A stretch of DNA of 64,000 nucleotides from Cohnella phaseoli (GTDB lineage: Bacteria; Bacillota; Bacilli; Paenibacillales; Paenibacillaceae): the NCBI RefSeq assembly GCF_003386235.1, contig NZ_QRDZ01000017.1:62001-126000 (forward strand), read 5' to 3'. The notes beneath the pieces were generated by a model, which was given only the letters and a program-made list of their open reading frames with translations, was not told the DNA's origin and did not search any database. Shown here piece after piece: positions 18,001 through 24,023 of the stretch; within the stretch, counting starts at the first letter, position 1, and each line of letters starts with the position of its first letter. The translations under genes were made by a program, and so were the position numbers.

Positions 18001-18910
18001 CGCCTGGGCCGGACATCCGCTCACATTCCAGATTCAAGTCGCCGATACGGATGACTCAAGTATCCTCAGTCACAACGTCCCCAATACTATGAATGCGGGC
18101 GTGGGTTATTCAATCCGGGTCGAAGCGTTGAACGAAGGTGTAAACGAGTGGAAGAAGTCCTCGTTATATCGACTGGCGACGCTGACGAACAACGATTTTA
18201 AGATTGTGAATTCAAGAGACGGCGGAGAGGGCACAGCTGCGAACAACCAGCGGGTATACTTAAACGGGGAAGATGTCATGGGTATCGGCCAGCGCAAGCA
18301 ATTCGATTTTACGATCGTCGCGCCGTCGACGCCCGGCAGCTACATGTTGGAGTTGCGCATGGTGCATGACGGAGTCGCCTTCTTCGGCGATACGTTGACA
18401 ATACCGATTACGGTTACGACGGGGTATTCGCAGCGCGTCAACGTTGGCGGAGGAGCCTATACCGATTCGAACGGCAACGCATGGTCAGCGGATGCTGCCT
18501 ATTCTTCGAGCACTGGTTGGGGGTATGTCGGCACGACAACCACCGACAGCACGACGGCTGCGATCGTATCCAGGGATTCAAGCTCGGCACTGGACGTCCA
18601 AACGTTTAAGACAGCCCGCAAAGGATCTGAATTTGCTTATCGATTTGACGTCGCCAACGGCAAATATCGCGTGACTCTCGGTTTTGCGGAGCTGGTCAAA
18701 ACAGCACAAGACCAAAGGCTGTTCAGAGTGGAAGCGGAGGGGCAGCATTTGATCTCGGGATACGACATGTTCAAAATTCTTCGCGGCCGCTTCTTCAGTT
18801 TCCCTTATTCATTTGAGGTAGCTGTGACGGACGGACAATTGAATTTGAACTTCGCGGGTCAAGTCGATCAAGCGTCGGTAAATGCGATCTGGGTGGAACG
18901 TATACAGTAA
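15062..18910 (+). CDS. Secreted GxGYxYP-family protein (putative glycoside hydrolase) with four NBR1-like Ig domains and a malectin domain
   Basis: Signal peptide at residues 1-34 (cleavage near VKA-Q). Residues 40-610 resemble the GxGYxYP putative glycosidase family: WYDLTLFVGTLQGIVNQAGPKLYI at the N-terminal domain and the name-giving motif as GAGYLDP. Four beta-sandwich repeats of about 105 residues follow (about 620-1065). Each has the pattern VEIRVRNIGSNTW...YRL...NQRVFL...G..I......F.F...AP..PGTY......HDGV.F of NBR1-like Ig domains. The C-terminal 210 residues are a malectin domain (RVNVGGGAYTDSNGNAW, YRVTLGFAEL) that would bind di-glucose-type sugars. It is monocistronic, with AGGAGGATAAA before tandem ATGs. 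The substrate is unknown. Confidence 0.75.
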   Translation: MMRFRALIRSLVVFLLLASVFSVFPAPSSSVKAQEVSKMVVFDLDEYSSATNRADWYDLTLFVGTLQGIVNQAGPKLYIRDYQHGVPIMGITNAEMASIGDYWFEKFRQPGQWLSEMTVIEISSVDELIAEFASELSGIVVWDPRIESTVNVATTIAGIERAPIVMAGGSLYHKMTSAPYNMPVVIDLNGQFTGANSKTDAYMWAKATYLDTGRANAGVLSYVEDGFIRHPGTGGAQNYAIARDYAVKNKGFVFDLSPWGTGKPNDALNETLGRDKATLEAILQSAYNNYGVEWPIEVFGFFPWWGKYSDLHGEAHDPVAGEWEMIKLFSQYNAHLSSIMDTIGYSNASFHSWAPIGIGLSGAKEAPARPTLANKTYILYYMGDHDGGTIHQLMPMMWEDKRRGSIPLAWGIVPNMMRDYPDVAQYLYDTATPNDYFVAGASGAGYLDPGLVPNLEKWTQWNELLFGRTGYTMNGFLLNGSAGAISNTVEQAYARFSGDGLAGYPDSIAGTTPAVRNGNMIVVENTLGTTSNYNVDAAANQIVAAAASMPNIGNQPNFIHVRSSFAFPRFIEAVHKRIQELQSGYNFEAIDPFSYFSLARQSVSLQADDGIVLAVDTPKKMVAGQTYDVEIRVRNIGSNTWSPEGFYRLSDTANNHFIWSNLNGGYSLGLGNQRVFLSPGDSIAPQATTTFKFSVKAPSTAGTYTLAHRLVRDGVAFLGAEFAQPIEVVNATGNQAIITSVSVPDVMTEGTTETVAVTVKNVGNTTWTRANSYRLGTFREGLPHKYWMANRVDWTNFENGGASGLDSTYRAYLSDTDSIAPGQSKTFNFSVQAPSKRGSFVFSGRMVRDGVEYFGPAFEKEIQVVPSGRSGFAFTLIGSTVPQYMKAGAKQLVSISLKNTGTQAWTAGANYRLGAASGNQFEFSDFQNGGSSAGIANQRAYLRAGDAIAEEKATTFTFALNAPSAPGTYTVAVDMVHDGVAWAGHPLTFQIQVADTDDSSILSHNVPNTMNAGVGYSIRVEALNEGVNEWKKSSLYRLATLTNNDFKIVNSRDGGEGTAANNQRVYLNGEDVMGIGQRKQFDFTIVAPSTPGSYMLELRMVHDGVAFFGDTLTIPITVTTGYSQRVNVGGGAYTDSNGNAWSADAAYSSSTGWGYVGTTTTDSTTAAIVSRDSSSALDVQTFKTARKGSEFAYRFDVANGKYRVTLGFAELVKTAQDQRLFRVEAEGQHLISGYDMFKILRGRFFSFPYSFEVAVTDGQLNLNFAGQVDQASVNAIWVERIQ

Positions 18911-18924
18911 CGAATGGCTAAAAC

Positions 18925-18958
18925 AGCCGACCCTCAGGTACCCGTGGGTCGGCTTTTT
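18925..18958 (+). terminator. Rho-independent terminator after the GxGYxYP gene
   Basis: AGCCGACCC pairs with GGGTCGGCT, followed by a T run at 18954-18958. Confidence 0.85.
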
Positions 18959-19031
18959 CTGTGTTGGGGCAGAAATTTACGGGGGGGACACTTTGTATTG
19001 AATGTTTAATTACTTTTTTATCGTAACTATC

Positions 19032-19101
19032 TTGACTAGTTGCTATTCTGTGTTGTAGAATTACTTACATAAAGTAACTAACTATTTAATATACAGTTAC
19101 T
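19032..19101 (+). promoter_or_regulatory. Promoter with repressor-type inverted repeats before the VOC/FMN-reductase genes
   Basis: TTGACT (19032-19037), an 18-bp spacer and TAGAAT (19056-19061) form a sigma-A promoter. TTACTT-ACATA-AAGTAA (19061-19077) is a perfect inverted repeat across the likely start point, and AAGTAACT is repeated inverted as AGTTACTT about 15 bases later. The layout resembles DUF24/MarR-type operators that control catechol- and quinone-responsive genes in Bacillus (YodB/CatR); the regulator is not encoded here. Confidence 0.6.
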
Positions 19102-19166
19102 TCGCGAAAATTCGCTCTAGACCAGCTGATTTTCGCTTCAAATAACAAAATTAGCGGAGGTGACAA

Positions 19167-20015
19167 ATGAACTTCCATCGCAAGCCTTACACGTACATCG
19201 GTCAAGTCAATCTCAAAGTAACGGATCTGAACCGTTCTCTGGAATTTTACCAACAGATCATCGGTTTCCAGGTACTCAATCAGACCGAGAAATCCGCAGA
19301 GTTAACCGCCGACGGAAGGACCGTCCTGTTAACGATCGAGCAGCCGGATGGCGTTGTAGCCAAACAAGGAAGAACAACCGGACTGTATCATTTCGCCTTG
19401 CTTCTTCCTTCGCGCTCCGATCTGGCGCAGTTTGTCGTGCATCTTTCCGAACGGAACATCCCGATCGGTTCGGCCGATCATCTGGTCAGCGAGGCGCTGT
19501 ACTTGTCGGACCCGGACGGGAACGGGATTGAAGTCTATCGGGATCGCGATCCTTCGGAGTGGACATGGAATAACGACGAGGTAGCGATGTCTACGGACCC
19601 ATTGGATTTCCGAGGTCTGCTTGCGGGCGTAAGAGAGCGGACCTGGAACGGTCTGCCGTCCGATACCGTCATGGGTCATATCCATTTGCACGTTTCCGAT
19701 TTGAACCAAGTCAAACCATTCTATCTTGAGGGACTAGGGTTTGAGCTAATTTTACGCTTCGGCGGGCAAGCGCTGTTTATTGCCAACGGCAAGTACCATC
19801 ACCATATCGGTCTTAATACATGGAACGGGGTTGGCGCGCCCCAACCGTCTGAAAACAGCGTCGGCCTTAAAGCGTATACCGTCGTCTATCCGAACGTCGA
19901 GGCTCGGGCGCAAGCCGTTGCGAATTTACAACGGATCGGTGCCTCCGTATCGGAAGAGGGAGAAGAGTTCCTGACTGCCGACCCGTCGGGAAATCGCATT
20001 CGCTTAGTGATTTAA
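19167..20015 (+). CDS. Two-domain VOC-family protein, catechol-2,3-dioxygenase-like
   Basis: The 282 residues consist of two vicinal-oxygen-chelate domains. Each begins with a strand and the typical Asp-Leu helix: YIGQVNLKVTDLNRSLEFYQQIIGF and MGHIHLHVSDLNQVKPFYLEGLGFEL. The metal-ligand candidates are His in GLYHFALLL and KYHHHIGLNTW and Glu in NGIEVYRDR, as in Bacillus CatE. It probably opens catechols or quinone adducts. RBS is GCGGAGGTGACAA. It is transcribed together with an FMN reductase 63 bases downstream, matching the thiol/quinone-stress pairing known from Bacillus. Confidence 0.8.
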   Translation: MNFHRKPYTYIGQVNLKVTDLNRSLEFYQQIIGFQVLNQTEKSAELTADGRTVLLTIEQPDGVVAKQGRTTGLYHFALLLPSRSDLAQFVVHLSERNIPIGSADHLVSEALYLSDPDGNGIEVYRDRDPSEWTWNNDEVAMSTDPLDFRGLLAGVRERTWNGLPSDTVMGHIHLHVSDLNQVKPFYLEGLGFELILRFGGQALFIANGKYHHHIGLNTWNGVGAPQPSENSVGLKAYTVVYPNVEARAQAVANLQRIGASVSEEGEEFLTADPSGNRIRLVI

Positions 20016-20078
20016 CCAAGGTAAGGGATTCGGAAAGAAACAAGCAAATCAGGGCAACATAATAGGTGGTGCGAGAAC

Positions 20079-20672
20079 ATGGGATTGTGGGATAAATTAT
20101 TCGGAAAAACAACCAGGGAGGGTCATGGAATGACTAAGCTTAATATCGGAATTATTTTAGGAAGCACGCGCGAAGGGCGCGTAAGTCCGCAAGTAGGGGA
20201 ATGGGTAAAGGGGATCGCCGATAAACGCGGGGATGCGAATTACGAGATTGTGGATATCGCCGATTATAAATTACCGTTCTTAGGCACAACCGATGGTACG
20301 GAACCGGGGATTGCAGCCTGGAATGGGAAGCTTGCAAGCTTGGACGGCTTCGTATTTATCGTGCAAGAATACAATCACAGCATTACGGGCGCATTAAAGA
20401 ACGCGCTCGACTTCGCCCGGGATGCATGGAACAACAAATCGGCGGGAATCGTAAGTTACGGATCGACGGGCGGAGCTCGCGCGGCCGAACATCTGCGAGG
20501 AATTATGGGCGAATTAATGATTGCGGACGTTCGCGTGCATCCGACACTCTCCTTGTTTACGGACTTCGAGAACGGCACAGTGTTCAAACCGAATGATCTG
20601 CACCTTAACAACGTTAATGCGATGCTTGATCAAGTCATCTCCTGGGGCGGCGCTCTGAAAACATTGAGATAA
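20079..20672 (+). CDS. NADPH-dependent FMN reductase / azoreductase-like flavoprotein
   Basis: Flavodoxin-like fold: the phosphate-binding loop GIILGSTREGRVSPQVGEWV, the FVFIVQEYNHSITGALKNALDF segment and the glycine-rich YGSTGGARAAEHLR loop. These are hallmarks of the NADPH-dependent FMN reductase family, which reduce quinones, azo compounds or chromate. Two starts are possible. ATG 20079 (AGGTGG upstream) adds a 17-residue tail MGLWDKLFGKTTREGHG; ATG 20130 has GGGAGGG upstream and begins exactly at the fold (MTKLNIGI). I give the longer one but the shorter may be used. Confidence 0.82.
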   Translation: MGLWDKLFGKTTREGHGMTKLNIGIILGSTREGRVSPQVGEWVKGIADKRGDANYEIVDIADYKLPFLGTTDGTEPGIAAWNGKLASLDGFVFIVQEYNHSITGALKNALDFARDAWNNKSAGIVSYGSTGGARAAEHLRGIMGELMIADVRVHPTLSLFTDFENGTVFKPNDLHLNNVNAMLDQVISWGGALKTLR

Positions 20673-20747
20673 AAGTCATGAAATAAAGGGCTGTCCCTTA
20701 AGCCAATCGCTGAAAGGATCAACCCACAAAGTAAGGGGTATGTATCT

Positions 20748-20838
20748 CCTGTAGATTGCCTCATACGCTCCCGAAATTACTCTGTAACGGGTTTACCCAT
20801 TCAGATTTCGGGAGCGTATCGCATCGAAAGGAGGTACA
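20748..20838. repeat. Dispersed hairpin repeat, copy B
   Basis: Second copy of the element at 4063-4153, same orientation and length: begins CCTGTAGATTGCCTC, ends GAGGTACA. The perfect 15-bp stem is ATACGCTCCCGAAAT (20763-20777) with ATTTCGGGAGCGTAT (20805-20819). The central T-A pair of copy A is C-G here. It lies in the 258-base gap before the TetR promoter. It may be a small mobile repeat or a conserved structured RNA. Confidence 0.7.
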
Positions 20839-20929
20839 TACCTCTTTAAACTTTAGTATGGATCATCTTGGAGAGCAACTTGAAGCGTTTATGGGACGGT
20901 CTCTTTCTCAAGCCTTGTATTTCCCGTCC

Positions 20930-20982
20930 TTGACATGGTCACAAAAGTGAAATAGACTAATGATGCAAGTAAGTACTTGCAT
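20930..20982 (+). promoter_or_regulatory. tetR promoter with operator O1
   Basis: TTGACA (20930-20935), 17 bp, TAGACT (20953-20958). The operator at 20963-20982 has perfect 9-bp arms ATGCAAGTA and TACTTGCAT around AG, covering the start point. A second copy lies at 21589-21608 before the exporter gene, so the TetR protein likely represses both. Confidence 0.8.
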
Positions 20983-20999
20983 TAAGGCGGGGTGGAATA

Positions 21000-21572
21000 A
21001 TGAGCAACAATCAAAGCACCGGCGACAAAATCCTGCTAGCGGCAATCGATCTCATGGCTGACAAGGGATACGATTCTACAACGACCAAGGAAATCGCTAG
21101 CGCGGCCGGCGTAAATGAAGTCACGTTATTTCGCCATTTCGGCACGAAACAGAAGATCCTTCAGGCCGCGGTTAGCCGCTACCATTATGCCGAAGAGATG
21201 ACGAAGCTTTTTAACGGAACGCTGAAGGGGGAGCTGCATTCAGACCTCCTCACGATCAGTAGAACGTATCACAAGATCATGAATCGAAACCGAAAATTAT
21301 TGTTAATCGTTCAGAAGGGAGGAAGCAATCTTCCTGAGGAAGTCTATGAGGAGGCCGGGCGCCACCCGCAACAGCTGAAAAATCTGTTAACGAAATATTT
21401 GATCGACATGTCGGATCAACATAAGGTGTTGAAGACGTCGAATCCCGAAATGCAGGCTTTATCTTTCATGTGGATGAATCGCGGCGCATTCAACGGCAAC
21501 CTAAACGAAGAAAGATTGAACGAGTTTATCGAGGAAAGCGTACGGTTATTCGCTAGGGCTTTAACTCCCTAG
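21000..21572 (+). CDS. TetR-family repressor of the adjacent exporter
   Basis: 190 residues. The N-terminal helix-turn-helix reads ILLAAIDLMADKGYDSTTTKEIASAAGVNEVTLFRHFGTKQKIL, the canonical TetR signature, followed by an all-helical ligand domain. RBS is GGCGGGGTGG. Identical-arm palindromes flank the gene, one at its own promoter and one between it and the MFS gene, so autoregulation and repression of the exporter are strongly suggested. The inducing drug is not known. Confidence 0.9.
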   Translation: MSNNQSTGDKILLAAIDLMADKGYDSTTTKEIASAAGVNEVTLFRHFGTKQKILQAAVSRYHYAEEMTKLFNGTLKGELHSDLLTISRTYHKIMNRNRKLLLIVQKGGSNLPEEVYEEAGRHPQQLKNLLTKYLIDMSDQHKVLKTSNPEMQALSFMWMNRGAFNGNLNEERLNEFIEESVRLFARALTP

Positions 21573-21588
21573 TTTTTTATTCCCCACA

Positions 21589-21608
21589 ATGCAAGTATGT
21601 ACTTGCAT
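21589..21608 (+). promoter_or_regulatory. Operator O2 before the MFS exporter gene
   Basis: Perfect 9-bp arms ATGCAAGTA and TACTTGCAT around TG; it differs from O1 only in the two central bases. It sits 25 bases before the exporter start codon. Confidence 0.8.
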
Positions 21609-21633
21609 ACATCATTAAAAGAGGTGTCTAAAC

Positions 21634-23013
21634 ATGAATTCCGATTCGCGTCAGCAAAAAGGCCCGGTATTAATGCGTCTAATGATGTTTACGGTTATGG
21701 TCTCGTCGATGAGCGCTCTTATGTTTAACGTTGTGCTTCCGCAAATAAGCGAGGAATTTCACCTTAATCTTGCCGAGGCAAGTTGGCTGTCCTCGGCCTA
21801 TACGTTAATCTATGCATTCGGAACCGTGGTTTACGGGAAGCTGGCGGACAGATTCCAACTGAAGAGTCTTCTGACGTTCGGTCTATCGCTGTTTGCGGCG
21901 GGGTCGCTCATTGGACTCGTTTCTCACAGCTTTTGGATGGCTCTCCTCGGAAGGTGTTTGCAATCCGCGGGAGCCTCGGCTGTTCCGGCCATTGCGCTGA
22001 TTATCCCTATACGGTATTTTGCGCCGGAGAAGAGAGGTTCGGCCTTAAGCATGACAGCCGTGGGGCTTGCGCTTGGAGGCGCTCTTGCGCCCGTCATATC
22101 CGCGATTGTCGTCAGCTTTGCGAACTGGAGGTGGCTATTCCTGCCCTCTCTGTTGATTCTGCTGCTGCTTCCGTTTTATAGAAAATATCTGGAATATGAA
22201 ACGAAGGAAGCTCCTCGTAAATTCGATTGGCTGGGCGGAAGCCTGCTTGCCGTTACCTTATCGCTTCTTTTACTCGGGGTCACCAACCGAAACTGGATGA
22301 TCGCGGTTGTCGGATTAGCGGCATTAATCCTCTTCATCGTGCGCATACGAACGGCTAAAGAAGCTTTTATCCAACCGCGATTGTTCCATAACAAGCAGTA
22401 TGCCGTCGGACTGGCGCTGGCTTTTCTCATCAGCGGCATAGGAATATCTTTATTTTTCTTAACTCCGATTCTGCTTTCCGAAGTTTATCGTCTGGATGTC
22501 AAATGGATCGGATTCGCCATGGTTCCCGCGGCGGTAGCCTCCTCGATTCTGGGAAGAAAAGGCGGGAAGCTGGCGGATCTGAAAGGAAATGCATTTCTGT
22601 TCTCTGTAGCTTCCGGATCTTTAATCGTTTGTTTTGCTTTATTGTCCGTCTTTACGGGGATTTCTCCGTTATGGATTTCGCTTTTTCTTGTCTTCGGCAA
22701 TGTGGGCCAATCCTTCATCCAGGTCGCCATGTCCAATTCGATATCGCGATCGTTGCCGAAGGACCAGATTGGCGTAGGCATGGGGCTGTTCTCGATGGCC
22801 GGCTTCATTGCCCAAGGAATGGCTGCAGGCGTCTACGGCATGATAGTGGCGCAGGGTTCGTCTTTCCAATGGAATCCGCTTCATGTCGATCCGGGCAGCG
22901 ATCATCTATTCAGCAACATTTATCTCGTTCTTGCTGCCCTGCACATAGGAATCTTCTGGTTCTACCGCTTGAAATTCCGTGCAAAGATTTCAAGCGTTGC
23001 GATAGAACAATGA
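21634..23013 (+). CDS. MFS drug exporter, 14-segment Tet(L)-like
   Basis: 459 residues with about 14 membrane segments. MFNVVLPQISEEFHLNLAEASWLSSAYTLIYAFGTVVYGKLADRF matches motif D/A of the DHA2 drug:H+ antiporters, with GKLADRFQLKSLL as motif A, GRCLQSAGASAVPAIALIIPIRYF as motif B and LGLALGGALAPVIS as the antiporter motif C. It resembles Tet(L)/Tet(K)-type proteins more than EmrB. It would expel an amphiphilic drug in exchange for protons. RBS is AAAGAGGTG. It is controlled by the adjacent TetR via O2. Confidence 0.88.
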   Translation: MNSDSRQQKGPVLMRLMMFTVMVSSMSALMFNVVLPQISEEFHLNLAEASWLSSAYTLIYAFGTVVYGKLADRFQLKSLLTFGLSLFAAGSLIGLVSHSFWMALLGRCLQSAGASAVPAIALIIPIRYFAPEKRGSALSMTAVGLALGGALAPVISAIVVSFANWRWLFLPSLLILLLLPFYRKYLEYETKEAPRKFDWLGGSLLAVTLSLLLLGVTNRNWMIAVVGLAALILFIVRIRTAKEAFIQPRLFHNKQYAVGLALAFLISGIGISLFFLTPILLSEVYRLDVKWIGFAMVPAAVASSILGRKGGKLADLKGNAFLFSVASGSLIVCFALLSVFTGISPLWISLFLVFGNVGQSFIQVAMSNSISRSLPKDQIGVGMGLFSMAGFIAQGMAAGVYGMIVAQGSSFQWNPLHVDPGSDHLFSNIYLVLAALHIGIFWFYRLKFRAKISSVAIEQ

Positions 23014-23176
23014 ATTTGTAACCGATATGAACGGCGAATTTGCGATGGAGGAGAGCTGTATAGTGCAAATAGTATAAAGATTATGTAGAAAATTACATTC
23101 ATTAATGGAAGCTATTTTTTTATTCTATAGGTATTTAGTGGAAAATGTCCGTATTCGAATTGTGGGGGCCGACTCT

Positions 23177-23800
23177 ATGATTTCGGAAATTTCTATTGTA
23201 CCTATTCAATCATCTTATAGCCTCGACAATCGCATCATTACCGCTGCAGTTCTGAACGAAGAACCTTTGGTTATGAAATTCGACCAAGTATTGAGCGATG
23301 ACGAATGCCAAGCCTTAATCGAATCGGCTTCGTCTCGTTTGACGAGATCGAAATTAGCAAACAAAGAAGTCAGCCAAATACGCACGAGCAGCAGCATGTT
23401 TTTTGACGCAAACGAAAGTCCGTTCATTGTTGCGATTGAAAACCGTATTTCGAGTTTGATGCATGTCCCTCGTTCTCACAGTGAAGGATTACAAATCCTG
23501 CATTACGAGCCCGGGCAAGAATTTAAGCCGCATCACGACTATTTCGGACCCCATCATCCCTCTAGTCGCAACAATCGAATAAGCACGTTGATCATGTACT
23601 TGAACGATGTGGAAGAGGGAGGGGAAACCACTTTTCCTCGCTTAGGGATTGCTGTTACACCGACAAAAGGCTCCGCCTTATACTTCGAATACTTCTATGA
23701 CGATCCCCGAATCAATGAACTAACGCTGCATAGCGGCGAACCCGTTATCCAAGGCGTTAAATGGGTAGCTACGCAATGGATGCACAGGCAACCTATATAG
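23177..23800 (+). CDS. 2-oxoglutarate/Fe(II)-dependent oxygenase, prolyl-4-hydroxylase-like
   Basis: Start placed at ATG 23177 (MISEISIVPIQSSYSL); the frame extends to 23105 but neither start has a strong ribosome site. In this 207-residue numbering, the iron ligands are His119 and Asp121 (KPHHDYFGPH) and His185 (LHSGEPV), and Lys195 (QGVKW) would bind 2-oxoglutarate. These are the P4Hc superfamily residues. The segment HYEPGQEFKPH...STLIMYLNDVEEGGETTFP is very typical. Bacterial relatives hydroxylate prolines in proteins such as EF-Tu or in collagen-like proteins; the substrate here is unknown. It stands alone and ends at a strong terminator. Confidence 0.85.
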   Translation: MISEISIVPIQSSYSLDNRIITAAVLNEEPLVMKFDQVLSDDECQALIESASSRLTRSKLANKEVSQIRTSSSMFFDANESPFIVAIENRISSLMHVPRSHSEGLQILHYEPGQEFKPHHDYFGPHHPSSRNNRISTLIMYLNDVEEGGETTFPRLGIAVTPTKGSALYFEYFYDDPRINELTLHSGEPVIQGVKWVATQWMHRQPI

Positions 23801-23812
23801 ACTCTACGCATG

Positions 23813-23851
23813 AATAGGTCGACCAGAGAAATTCTGGTTGGCCTATTTTTA
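23813..23851 (+). terminator. Rho-independent terminator after the 2OG oxygenase gene
   Basis: AATAGG-T-CGACCAGA pairs imperfectly with TTCTGGTTGGCCTATT around GAAA, followed by T run. Confidence 0.75.
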
Positions 23852-24023
23852 TACACTGCGCTCTGCGCTTTTAAAACGCTGATCGGACATCCGTACAGTT
23901 GACTGATATTTGGATTACCTTTTATTCTGATAATATAGATCACCGCTCGTTGGTAGTTTACAACGGAACAAGGCTTTACTCTAGATGATCTGTAACCTCA
24001 ACATAAGAAGTGGAGATGCTGTC

